From the NCBI GenBank assembly GCA_002298915.1, contig DBML01000012.1:1-16710 (forward strand): a stretch of 16,710 nucleotides of DNA, in the 5' to 3' direction. A program made the translations under genes and the position numbers. Below, one piece after another: positions 7,525 through 13,682 of this stretch. Every line of letters begins with the position of its first letter. Positions within the stretch are counted from its first letter, which is position 1. This stretch comes from Clostridium sp. UBA699. GTDB taxonomy: Bacteria > Bacillota > Clostridia > Clostridiales > Clostridiaceae. The notes beneath the pieces are model-generated. The model had not been told where the DNA came from. It did no database searches and saw only the letters and a list, made by a program, of their open reading frames with translations.

Positions 7525-7559
7525 ACGAATCCTCCAAATCTTAGATAAACTCACATATT

Positions 7560-7585
7560 ATATCGGCTGATACCGGATTTTTTTA
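7560..7585 (-). promoter_or_regulatory. SigD (sigma-28) flagellar promoter of motAB
   Basis: Read on the minus strand, TAAA (7585-7582) is followed after 14 bases by GCCGATAT (7567-7560). This matches the known B. subtilis SigD/FliA consensus (TAAA, 14-16 bases, GCCGATAT) exactly. It lies about 36 bases upstream of the motA ATG. It puts motAB in the late flagellar regulon of this organism. Confidence 0.85.
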
Positions 7586-7630
7586 ACCTCAGTTGGTGAG
7601 GATTTGAGGAGCGCCGCCTGAATTTTGTAG

Positions 7631-7636
7631 TATAAT
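7631..7636 (+). promoter_or_regulatory. Possible -10 box for the OCD-family gene
   Basis: A perfect TATAAT lies about 97 bases before the ATG at 7733, on the strand opposite to the motA promoter. No good -35 hexamer is found 16-18 bases upstream (GGAGCG at 17), so the promoter is only a candidate. It may need an activator. Confidence 0.4.
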
Positions 7637-7732
7637 GTTATTGTGAATATATGTATAGTGAGACAAAACATGAAAAACGGGCTCTGCTGATTAGGAGTTT
7701 CCTGAAATATTGCTGAAAAAGGAGAGAAGATC

Positions 7733-8719
7733 ATGCTGTTATTATCAAAAGAGGATATCAAGAAGATATTTACCATGAAGGATGCGATCGAGGCAGACAA
7801 GGATGCTTTCCGCATATTTACCGAGGGGAAAAGCGAAGTGCCTCTCAGAACCGTCATACCTGAACAAAAGCATGGAGGGACATTCCTCTTCATGCCTGCG
7901 TATGTTCCTGACATGGACACTGCGGCGATCAAGATTGTAAACATTTTTCCGAGAAATATTGACAAGGGAATGCCGTCAGCTCCTGCGCAGGTGCTGCTTA
8001 TAGACGGCTCAAACGGACTCGTCATTGCAGTGCTGGACGGCACTTACGTGACGCAGCTCAGGACGGGGGCGGCATCTGGAGCCGCTTTTGATTTGCTGGC
8101 GAGAAAGGATGCAAAGAAAGGAGCCCTCATAGGGACCGGAGGTCAGGCGGCAGCGCAGCTTGAGGCTATGATGACAGCGCGAAAGCTGGACATAGTAAAG
8201 GTGTACGATCTGAACCTGGAGAGGACAAGGGAGTTCGCCAAGAGGATGGAGCAGGAGCTCGAAAGCTATGGAACAAAGGTGATCGCAGCTGCCAGCTCTG
8301 ATGAAGCCATCGATGATGCGGACATGATAGTGACCGTTACACCATCTGAAAAGCCAGTGTTCGACGGCAGCAAGGTTAAACAAGGCGCCACGGTGAGCTG
8401 CGTGGGGTCGTACCAGCACCACATGCAGGAGATGGACCCGGTTGTACTGGAAAGGGCAAGCAAAATATACTTCGATTCTGAGGAAGCCGTTCTTTCCGAG
8501 GCTGGGGACATACTGATACCCCTCGAGCAGGGTAGGATCTCAAGGGACGATTTCACTGGAGACCTGGGGGAGCTCATACTGGGCGAAATTCCAGGAAGGG
8601 AGCACGACGATGAAATCATAGTGTTCAAGACGGTAGGGATAGGAACTCAGGACCTGGTGACTGCCAAGTATATCTACAACAAAGCTGTCGAAAAAGGCAT
8701 AGGCACAAGCTGGAGCTAA
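7733..8719 (+). CDS. Ornithine cyclodeaminase / mu-crystallin family oxidoreductase
   Basis: A 328-residue protein of the OCD/mu-crystallin family, NAD(P)-dependent enzymes that include ornithine and lysine cyclodeaminases, archaeal-type alanine dehydrogenase and ketimine reductases. Seen: Lys67 in AAIKIV, the QLRTGAAS segment (108-115), a Rossmann motif GTGGQA (134-139), DDADMIVTVTP (194-204) and DLGELILG (277-284). In true ornithine cyclodeaminases the second-domain loop reads GGDCPGKTE with a catalytic Asp; here the aligned stretch is VGSYQHHMQEMD (224-235), which lacks it. Proline formation from ornithine is therefore doubtful, and an alanine-dehydrogenase-like or imine-reductase role is as likely. 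The start follows GGAG (7721-7724), eight bases upstream. It is a single gene, divergent from motA and convergent with the NlpC/P60 gene. Confidence 0.85.
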   Translation: MLLLSKEDIKKIFTMKDAIEADKDAFRIFTEGKSEVPLRTVIPEQKHGGTFLFMPAYVPDMDTAAIKIVNIFPRNIDKGMPSAPAQVLLIDGSNGLVIAVLDGTYVTQLRTGAASGAAFDLLARKDAKKGALIGTGGQAAAQLEAMMTARKLDIVKVYDLNLERTREFAKRMEQELESYGTKVIAAASSDEAIDDADMIVTVTPSEKPVFDGSKVKQGATVSCVGSYQHHMQEMDPVVLERASKIYFDSEEAVLSEAGDILIPLEQGRISRDDFTGDLGELILGEIPGREHDDEIIVFKTVGIGTQDLVTAKYIYNKAVEKGIGTSWS

Positions 8720-8740
8720 ATATGATTCGGCGCAAGAAAA

Positions 8741-8772
8741 AAGCCAGGAAAGCATTTTAAGCTTCCTGGCTT
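8741..8772. terminator. Shared bidirectional terminator
   Basis: AAGCCAGGAA-(A)-GC pairs with GCTTCCTGGCTT around a short AT loop. On the minus strand the stem is followed by TTTTTTCTTG, an excellent tail for the NlpC/P60 gene that ends at 8779. On the plus strand the tail is weaker (GCTGTTTTA) but usable for the OCD-family gene. Confidence 0.85.
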
Positions 8773-8778
8773 GCTGTT

Positions 8779-9909
8779 TTACTGGATCCTTCGCCCGTAC
8801 GAGAAGTCGCTGTTGAGCGGCGCTATCTTCACTACATCGCCGGTGTGAGGCGCGTGGATCATATAGCCGTTGCCAACGTATATTCCCACATGGTGTGCCG
8901 GTTCTCCGAAGAAGACAAGGTCACCTGGCTTAAGGTCTTCCCTGGAAACGTAAGTGCCAACCTTTTGCTGGTCTGCAGCAACTCTTGGAAGGCTGATGTC
9001 GAAGTGTGCGAACACATACCTTACAAATCCTGAGCAATCGAAACCTGCAGGTGTAGTCCCGCCCCAAACATAAGGCACTCCGAGGAATTTTGATGCGTAT
9101 GCGATAGCCGCTTCAGGGGAGTAATCAGAGGAGCCAGCCGACACAGATGTTGAGCTTGAACTTGAGCTGCTGCCTGAACTTGAGTCGCCCCGTGAGGTGG
9201 ATGAGCTAGAAGCTTGTGCGGCAGCCTCCTTCTTGGCTTTTTCAAGTTCTGCTTTGGCAGCGGCAAGCGCGGCTGCTTCTGCAGCTGCAATCTGGGATCC
9301 ATACTTTCTCTCCTGTTCCTTGAGATTGGCGATAAGCTTTGCCTGCTCGCTCTTTTCTGCGTTGAGCTCTGCAAGCTTTTTCTCGTTGTCTTCCTCAAGG
9401 GCAACGAGAGAGTTCTTTTCGACTTCGAGGGATGACTTCATTTCGTCCAGGGCAGCCTTTTTGTTTTTGAAATTGTCTATTACGCTTACGTTGTAGTCCA
9501 TGACCCTCTTTATGTTCTCGGCCCTGGAGAGAAGGTCTTCGAAGCTCCTGGAGTCAAACAGGATTTCCAGTGTGCTGGCTGATGTTCCGCTTATGTACAT
9601 GGCCCTTACTCTCTCCTGGTAAAGGAGCTGCTCAGCCTTGATGTCCTCTTCGGCCTTAACGATGTCGGCCTGAGTCAGGTCTATCTCCTTCTGCTTTGCT
9701 GCAATGCTTTCCTTGTTGCTGCTGATCTGGGACATTAGAGTCTCTATCTGATTATCCATAAGCGTTATCTTGTTCTCCAGTTCGCTTCTCTGGGACTGGA
9801 GAGACTGGAGTTTAGCCTTGTCTGAGGCCAAATCCGCCTTGACTACAGTGAAATTAGCAGTAAAAACAAAGGCAATGGCAACTGCGGCTGAAATGATTTT
9901 CTTGTTCAA
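8779..9909 (-). CDS. Secreted coiled-coil NlpC/P60 peptidoglycan hydrolase (CwlO-like)
   Basis: A 376-residue exported cell-wall hydrolase. A signal peptide (basic MNKK, hydrophobic 5-20, likely cleavage after VKA at 25) leads into a long coiled coil (about 27-230) rich in Lys, Glu and Ala. A Ser-rich linker (234-262) and a C-terminal NlpC/P60 domain (about 265-376) follow. The catalytic residues are visible: Cys292 in FDCSGFVRY, His340 in HHVGIYVGNG and His352 in MIHAPH. This family cuts the D-Glu to diamino-acid bond of stem peptides. CwlO proteins with this layout are controlled by FtsEX, but no ftsEX is present here. The start is TTG 9909, seven bases after GGAGG (9917-9921), and no ATG precedes the signal peptide. 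Single-gene unit with its own terminator. Confidence 0.93.
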   Translation of the reverse strand: MNKKIISAAVAIAFVFTANFTVVKADLASDKAKLQSLQSQRSELENKITLMDNQIETLMSQISSNKESIAAKQKEIDLTQADIVKAEEDIKAEQLLYQERVRAMYISGTSASTLEILFDSRSFEDLLSRAENIKRVMDYNVSVIDNFKNKKAALDEMKSSLEVEKNSLVALEEDNEKKLAELNAEKSEQAKLIANLKEQERKYGSQIAAAEAAALAAAKAELEKAKKEAAAQASSSSTSRGDSSSGSSSSSSSTSVSAGSSDYSPEAAIAYASKFLGVPYVWGGTTPAGFDCSGFVRYVFAHFDISLPRVAADQQKVGTYVSREDLKPGDLVFFGEPAHHVGIYVGNGYMIHAPHTGDVVKIAPLNSDFSYGRRIQ

Positions 9910-9974
9910 GTTCCCGCCTCCTTTAAATCTTTTGTCTGAAATAATTATGAAAATTGCGACAATTATTTAATTGT

Positions 9975-10002
9975 ATTATAACACAAAATAAAAGGAAGTG
10001 AA
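9975..10002 (-). promoter_or_regulatory. Candidate promoter of the NlpC/P60 gene
   Basis: On the minus strand a perfect TATAAT (9980-9975) is preceded, after 16 bases, by TTCACT (10002-9997). The -35 box is weak. The leader to the TTG start is about 60 nt and shows no riboswitch. Confidence 0.5.
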
Positions 10003-10034
10003 TACCTTATTCAAAATAATACCAATAAATCTTG

Positions 10035-10064
10035 TTGACAGTGCGAAGGGAAATATTATATACT
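10035..10064 (+). promoter_or_regulatory. SigA-type promoter of the NiCo riboswitch and metal-efflux operon
   Basis: A perfect TTGACA (10035-10040) and TATACT (10059-10064) are 18 bases apart. They lie immediately before the riboswitch, so transcription would start near 10071. Confidence 0.75.
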
Positions 10065-10081
10065 ATATCTCAAGCAATCAC

Positions 10082-10160
10082 ATAAAGTAGTGACAGGCTT
10101 GCACCAGAGGTGCAAAGGCTGGGCCCTTTTGGGCAGCAGGAATTCAACCTGTGGGTTTAT
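10082..10160 (+). promoter_or_regulatory. NiCo (czcD-type) riboswitch
   Basis: The leader matches, from memory, the architecture and conserved joints of the NiCo riboswitch class. ACAGGC leads into P2 (TTGCACC 10099-10105 with GGTGCAA 10109-10115), then AGGCTGGG into P3 (GCCC 10123-10126 with GGGC 10131-10134). GGGCAGCAGG follows, then P4 (CAGG 10137-10140 with CCTG 10148-10151) and the closing TGTGGG. The class binds Co(II) and Ni(II) and has also been reported to respond to Fe(II). It typically precedes CDF (czcD) exporters, as here. The 3' part overlaps the 5' arm of a terminator, consistent with an ON switch. P1 is the least clear part: ATAAA 10082-10086 can pair with TTTAT 10156-10160. 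Confidence 0.85.
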
Positions 10161-10190
10161 AATATTAATTATAAATCCGCAGGTTTTTTT
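10146..10190 (+). terminator. Riboswitch-controlled intrinsic terminator
   Basis: An 18-bp stem with only two wobble pairs (5' arm 10146-10163, 3' arm 10168-10185, loop ATTA) is followed by a run of T (10184-10190). Its 5' arm includes CCTG (10148-10151) and TTTAT, which belong to P4 and P1 of the riboswitch. Metal binding should therefore block terminator formation and allow the efflux gene to be read. Confidence 0.9.
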
Positions 10191-10210
10191 GATTAGGGGA
10201 GGAATAATAT

Positions 10211-11098
10211 ATGCCAATGGAAAGGAAAGTGCGCTTCGCACTTCTTTCAATCGTTTCTAACACGGCGCTCATAGCGCTCAAGATCATCGCCGGGATAATG
10301 AGCGGCTCAGTCAGTATTATATCCGAGGCAATCCATTCTTCAATGGACCTCGGGGCTTCGATAATAGCGTTTTTTTCTGTCAGGGAGTCATCGAAGCCTG
10401 CAGACAAGGAGCATCCTTATGGCCACGGCAAGATGGAGAATATTTCCGGGGTAATAGAAGGGGCTCTGATCTTCATAGCTGCTGGCATGATCATCAACGA
10501 GGCCTTCAAAAAGCTTTTCGAGCCTGCTCCGATAGAGGAGGCATTCGTGGCAGTAGCCGTAATGTTTGTCGCTGCACTGGTGAACTACTTCGTGTCAAAA
10601 ACCTTGTACAAGGTTGCAAGGGAGGAGGACTCCATGGCTCTTGAAGCTGATGCTCTCCATCTCAAGACAGACGTATACACCTCCTTGGGTGTCGGCGTAG
10701 GCATTCTGCTCATCAAAGTTACGGGAATACTTATCCTAGACCCGATAGTTGCAATACTGGTCGCGCTCCTCATCATCAAGGAAGCCTGGGAACTTACCGG
10801 AAGCGGACTCAACTTCCTCATGGACGCCAGGCTGTCTGAAAAGGATGAAGAGGAGATAAAGGCGATTATAGAATCCCACAAGGACAAGTTCGTGGACTAT
10901 CATAAGCTCAAGACCAGGAAGTCGGGTAACAAGAAGCACATAGATTTCCATCTGACGATGAACCCGGACCTCACTGTCAAGGAGACACATGACATAATAG
11001 GCCTGCTGAAGAAGGAGATGGGCGAGAAATTCGTGAACTGCAGGGTGAGCATCCACATCGACCCTTACAGGGAGGGTGGAGACACTGGGGAGGATTAG
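10211..11098 (+). CDS. Cation diffusion facilitator (CDF) metal-efflux transporter
   Basis: A 295-residue CDF protein with six predicted membrane helices and a C-terminal cytoplasmic metal-binding domain, exporting divalent metal in exchange for protons. The transport site is of the HxxxD/HxxxD type: His42 and Asp46 in EAIHSSMDLGAS (helix 2), and His150 and Asp154 in ALHLKTDVYTS (helix 5). The HPYGHGK loop (68-74) is typical. The ATG at 10211 follows GGGGAGGA. Because the gene lies directly behind a NiCo riboswitch, Co/Ni (or Fe) is the most likely substrate; zinc cannot be excluded from the protein alone. It is followed after one base by the DUF1653 gene, so the two are cotranscribed. Confidence 0.93.
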   Translation: MPMERKVRFALLSIVSNTALIALKIIAGIMSGSVSIISEAIHSSMDLGASIIAFFSVRESSKPADKEHPYGHGKMENISGVIEGALIFIAAGMIINEAFKKLFEPAPIEEAFVAVAVMFVAALVNYFVSKTLYKVAREEDSMALEADALHLKTDVYTSLGVGVGILLIKVTGILILDPIVAILVALLIIKEAWELTGSGLNFLMDARLSEKDEEEIKAIIESHKDKFVDYHKLKTRKSGNKKHIDFHLTMNPDLTVKETHDIIGLLKKEMGEKFVNCRVSIHIDPYREGGDTGED

Positions 11099-11099
11099 C

Positions 11100-11330
11100 A
11101 TGGAGAGAAGATTGGCTGTCGGCAAGAAATACAGGCACTACAAAGGTAAGGAATACCTGGTGCTCTACCAGGCAAAGCACAGCGAGACTCTGGAGGGCCT
11201 TGTCGTTTACCAGGCGCTTTATGGGGAACGTGGTATATGGGTCAGACCTCTAGGCATGTTCCTGGAACAGGTTGAGGTTGAAGGGAAGATTGTGGACCGT
11301 TTCGCAGAGCTCGGTGAAGATGAATCTTAA
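11100..11330 (+). CDS. DUF1653 family small protein
   Basis: A 76-residue soluble protein covering the whole DUF1653 domain: GKKYRHYKGKEYLVL, then AKHSETLEGLVVYQALYG, then GIWVRPLGMFLEQVEV. The function of the family is not known to me. I chose ATG 11100, which follows GGGGAGGA (11087-11094) and begins one base after the CDF stop; an in-frame GTG at 11076 would lie inside the CDF gene. Cotranscription with the efflux gene puts it under the NiCo riboswitch, but a role in metal handling is only inference. No clear intrinsic terminator follows. Confidence 0.85.
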   Translation: MERRLAVGKKYRHYKGKEYLVLYQAKHSETLEGLVVYQALYGERGIWVRPLGMFLEQVEVEGKIVDRFAELGEDES

Positions 11331-11340
11331 AAACGTTGGC

Positions 11341-11366
11341 GAAGTAGTTGAAATTGCAACTACTTC
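11341..11366 (+). promoter_or_regulatory. Inverted-repeat operator 1 of the MarR operon
   Basis: GAAGTAGTTG (11341-11350) and CAACTACTTC (11357-11366) form a perfect 10-base inverted repeat with a 6-base centre. It covers the -35 box and part of the spacer of the promoter at 11348-11376. It shares the half-site TAGTTG with operator 2. A MarR-type dimer bound here should block RNA polymerase. The hairpin has no T tail, so it is not a terminator. Confidence 0.7.
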
Positions 11367-11376
11367 ATGCTATTAT
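11348..11376 (+). promoter_or_regulatory. SigA-type promoter of the MarR operon
   Basis: TTGAAA (11348-11353) and TATTAT (11371-11376) have a 17-base spacer. The -35 box is embedded in operator 1, and operator 2 begins four bases after the -10 box, covering the expected start of transcription. Confidence 0.7.
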
Positions 11377-11379
11377 GTA

Positions 11380-11401
11380 TTTAGTTGAAAGTTCAACTAA
11401 A
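11380..11401 (+). promoter_or_regulatory. Inverted-repeat operator 2 of the MarR operon
   Basis: TTTAGTTGAA (11380-11389) and TTCAACTAAA (11392-11401) form a perfect inverted repeat with a 2-base centre. This size and symmetry are usual for MarR-family sites. It lies between the -10 box and the ribosome binding site (AAGGAGG 11401-11407). Confidence 0.75.
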
Positions 11402-11415
11402 AGGAGGCGGGCTAT

Positions 11416-11883
11416 TTGGAGAAACTCGACAGCCTTATATTGAGGGAGACTGGAATGGTTGCGCGTTGCATACAGTCTATAAGCGACATCAATTTCAAGG
11501 AACTTCATCTGCAGAAGGGGCAGTACATCTATCTGACCCGGATATGTGAAAATCCAGGAATAAGCCTGATAGATCTTGCAACCATGCTTAAGGTGGATAA
11601 AAGCAGCGCTACAAAGGCTATACCAAAGCTTGAAGCTGCAGGCTATATAACAAAAAAAAGGGACGATAAGGACAAAAGGCTTTGGCGACTCTATCCTGAA
11701 AATTTTGGGCTCGAGGTGTACGAGGCCGTGTTGAGCGAAGAAAACAGGAACATCAGCGTTTGCTTCAAGGGCTTTACAGACATAGAAAAGGAAGAGACTT
11801 TGAGGCTTGTGAGCAGGATGAGGGAGAACATAGAAGAAGACTGGAAAGAAATAAAGAAATACGGAGGGGAATCGGAATGGTAA
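11416..11883 (+). CDS. MarR-family transcriptional regulator
   Basis: A 155-residue winged-helix regulator of the MarR family. An N-terminal dimerisation helix leads into the DNA-binding domain (about 33-95). DLATMLKVDKSSATKAIPKLEAAGY (53-77) contains the recognition helix, and KKRDDKDKRLWRLYP (80-94) is the wing with the family's acidic-basic signature. A C-terminal helical dimer region follows. The start is TTG 11416, eight bases after GGAGG (11403-11407). Two inverted repeats at its promoter suggest autorepression. The stop overlaps the ATG of the GNAT gene by 7 bases. The ligand is unknown; MarR repressors often release DNA on binding phenolic compounds, antibiotics or upon oxidation. Confidence 0.93.
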   Translation: MEKLDSLILRETGMVARCIQSISDINFKELHLQKGQYIYLTRICENPGISLIDLATMLKVDKSSATKAIPKLEAAGYITKKRDDKDKRLWRLYPENFGLEVYEAVLSEENRNISVCFKGFTDIEKEETLRLVSRMRENIEEDWKEIKKYGGESEW

Positions 11884-12371
11884 GAAAAGCGTCAATGGAG
11901 GATTTGGCCAAGATTATAGATATAATCAAGGACACGGTTGCGGAGATGAAGACTTACGGGAACACTCAGTGGGACGAGAACTATCCTCAGGCCAGGGATT
12001 TTGCACGAGACATTGAGAAGGGGGACCTTTACGTAGATGAACGAGATGGCGAAGTTGCTGGTTTTATCTGCGTTAACCAGGTCGAACCTGCAGAGTATTC
12101 CGGCCTGAACTGGTCATCAAAGGCGCAGGCGATGGTTGTGCACAGAATGGCTGTCAACCCTAAGTTCAGAAGGCAGGGCGTTGCCGTCGGCATGATGAGC
12201 TTTGCTGACGAGCTTGCTCTTAGCAGGGCGGTTAGATACATGAAGACAGACACGTACTCGGTAAATCCGAAGATGAACGCTCTGTTCGTAAAATGCGGCT
12301 ACAGGTTTGTTGGCGAGATGAGCTTCCTGGGAAAAGAAAAGCCGTTCAATGTCTACGAGAAGATGCTTTAA
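11877..12371 (+). CDS. GNAT-family N-acetyltransferase (MarR operon)
   Basis: A 164-residue GNAT acetyltransferase that would transfer an acetyl group from acetyl-CoA to an unknown amine. Visible are motif A, VVHRMAVNPKFRRQGVAVGMM (87-107) with the pyrophosphate-binding RRQGVA, and motif B, DTYSVNPKMNALFVKCGYRFVGEM (125-148). It covers the complete family length. ATG 11877 overlaps the marR stop (ATGGTAA) and follows GGAGGGG, so translation is coupled to marR. As a target of a MarR-type repressor it may detoxify the inducer, but the substrate cannot be read from sequence. Confidence 0.9.
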   Translation: MVRKASMEDLAKIIDIIKDTVAEMKTYGNTQWDENYPQARDFARDIEKGDLYVDERDGEVAGFICVNQVEPAEYSGLNWSSKAQAMVVHRMAVNPKFRRQGVAVGMMSFADELALSRAVRYMKTDTYSVNPKMNALFVKCGYRFVGEMSFLGKEKPFNVYEKML

Positions 12372-12389
12372 AGCAAAAAGGGGCTGCAT

Positions 12390-13091
12390 ATGAAAAAGAA
12401 TAGAATTTGGATAGCAGCAGCGTTTGTCTCTGCAGTGCTGCTGATCGCTGCGGGTTCAGGTTACATTCATCTGGAGGGAGCAGCAGAAAGCGGAACTGCC
12501 CCTATCGGAGCAGCTGTTCAGGGGAAAGCGTATTATTCGGCGGAGGATTTTGGAATAAATACAGTAAAGAGCGGAAACGACGAGAACGGAAACGGATCGG
12601 ACGACTACACAGACATCATGCTTGGGGCAAGGGCTGATGCCGAGAGAAGGCCGGTGTACAGAAGCTCCTATTACAAGGGAGGCTACCCGCCGGAGGGTGA
12701 AGGTGTGTGCACCGACTTAATCTGGAGGGCTTTCAAGAATGCTGGCTTCAACCTGAAGGAAATGGTTGACGGGGATATTGCTTCCAACGTAAGCGCATAT
12801 CCGAGGGTTGATGGAAGCCCTGATCCGAACATCGATTTCAGGAGGGTCCCCAACCTGAAGGTGTTCTTCGAAAGGCACGCACTGTCCCTCACGCTGGATA
12901 CTTCAAAGATAGAGGAGTGGCAGCCTGGAGACATAGTGACCTATGGAGAGTCGCATATAGCGATAGTATCGGACAGGCGCAACAAGGACGGAAAACCATA
13001 CATCATACACAACATGGGACAGTACAACAGGGAAGAGGACGCCTTGACTTACAGCAAGATAAGCGGCCATTTCAGGTTCAAGGCTGACTGA
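12390..13091 (+). CDS. Exported DUF1287 protein with calcium-loop-like segment
   Basis: A 233-residue protein with an N-terminal signal or anchor helix (about 5-25) and a DUF1287 domain (about 73-231). The domain shows GVCTDLIWRAFKNAGF (105-120), NIDFRRVPNL, WQPGDIVTYGESHIAIVSD (177-195), IIHNMGQ and SGHFRF. Cys107, His189 and His207 are placed like a papain/NlpC-type catalytic set, so a hydrolase role at the cell wall is plausible but not shown. Just before the domain, residues 63-72 (NDENGNGSDD) resemble a calcium-binding loop of the DxNxNGxDD kind. ATG 12390 follows AAGGGG by six bases. It is 18 bases after the GNAT gene, so it is the third gene of the MarR operon, and it is followed by a terminator. 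Confidence 0.88.
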   Translation: MKKNRIWIAAAFVSAVLLIAAGSGYIHLEGAAESGTAPIGAAVQGKAYYSAEDFGINTVKSGNDENGNGSDDYTDIMLGARADAERRPVYRSSYYKGGYPPEGEGVCTDLIWRAFKNAGFNLKEMVDGDIASNVSAYPRVDGSPDPNIDFRRVPNLKVFFERHALSLTLDTSKIEEWQPGDIVTYGESHIAIVSDRRNKDGKPYIIHNMGQYNREEDALTYSKISGHFRFKAD

Positions 13092-13096
13092 GCAGG

Positions 13097-13130
13097 AGCG
13101 GGGTTTAATATGGACCCCGCTTTTTTTATT
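13097..13130 (+). terminator. Intrinsic terminator of the MarR operon
   Basis: AGCGGGGT (13097-13104) pairs with ACCCCGCT (13114-13121), followed by seven T. It closes the marR-GNAT-DUF1287 unit. Confidence 0.92.
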
Positions 13131-13183
13131 GGCTCAAAACAGGCTGCACTTTGACAAGAACATGATTCTCGAATATCAATTTA

Positions 13184-13192
13184 TGGTATAAT
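13184..13192 (+). promoter_or_regulatory. Extended -10 promoter of the GNAT-DUF5655-ddl group
   Basis: TGG directly before a perfect TATAAT (13187-13192) makes an extended -10 element. No good -35 is present at the usual distance; a TTGACA at 13151-13156 is 30 bases away and too far. The start at 13238 is about 45 bases downstream. Confidence 0.6.
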
Positions 13193-13237
13193 ATCAGTAT
13201 TAATATATAGAATATTTGATCATAGAGGAGAATTCAC

Positions 13238-13666
13238 ATGGGGATAAGAAGCGCTAAACCCGAGGATTGGAAAGAGATCGGCGAAATGCTTGATCAGCTG
13301 GGGTATCCCGGAACCGAAGAATTTTTAAGGGAAAGAATCGTGCAGCTCTTAAATCATCCTGACGAGGAGCTCCTTGTTTACGAATTGGAAGGCAGGCCTG
13401 TGGCCTTGATGTCGCTGCACTTCATACCTCAGATAGCGCTCAGGGGAGATTTTGCAAGAATAAGTTATTTTGTGGTAGACAGGGATTTCAGGAACAGAGG
13501 CATAGGAGAGGAGCTGGAGAAGCACTGCTTCAACCTGGCCAAGGAAAGAAAATGCGACAGGATAGAGGTGCACTGCCATCAAAGAAGGAGGATGGCACAC
13601 CGGTTCTATTTCAGGCATGGCTTCGAGGAATCCCCGAAGTATCTGATGAAGATGATTGAAGATTGA
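13238..13666 (+). CDS. GNAT-family N-acetyltransferase
   Basis: A 142-residue single-domain GNAT protein. Motif A is ISYFVVDRDFRNRGIGEELEKH (75-96), with the acetyl-CoA-binding RNRGIG at 85-90, and the C-terminal AHRFYFRHGFEE (120-131) is typical. ATG 13238 follows GAGGAG (13225-13230) by seven bases. It is unrelated in detail to the GNAT of the MarR operon. The acceptor is unknown. It starts a run of four plus-strand genes (GNAT, DUF5655, ddl, ADP-ribosylglycohydrolase) with gaps of 16, 45 and 82 bases. Confidence 0.9.
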   Translation: MGIRSAKPEDWKEIGEMLDQLGYPGTEEFLRERIVQLLNHPDEELLVYELEGRPVALMSLHFIPQIALRGDFARISYFVVDRDFRNRGIGEELEKHCFNLAKERKCDRIEVHCHQRRRMAHRFYFRHGFEESPKYLMKMIED

Positions 13667-13682
13667 ATAGGGAGGTGACGAG

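Noticed and set aside
6432..7570. Plus-strand open frames of 118 to 190 codons over motA and motB
   Set aside because: They are shadows of the well-supported stator genes on the other strand and show low-complexity Ser/Thr/Ile-rich composition.
9910..9990. Cyclic-di-AMP (ydaO) riboswitch before the NlpC/P60 gene
   Set aside because: Such riboswitches often precede cell-wall hydrolases, but the leader here is only about 60 nt, AT-rich and without the needed stems.
11341..11366. Palindrome after the DUF1653 gene as its terminator
   Set aside because: The stem is AT-rich, has no T run, contains a -35 box and shares half-sites with a second palindrome, so an operator is the better reading.
13151..13192. 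TTGACA at 13151 as -35 box for the TATAAT at 13187
   Set aside because: The spacer would be 30 bases, far outside the usable range; the TGG before TATAAT supports an extended -10 promoter instead.
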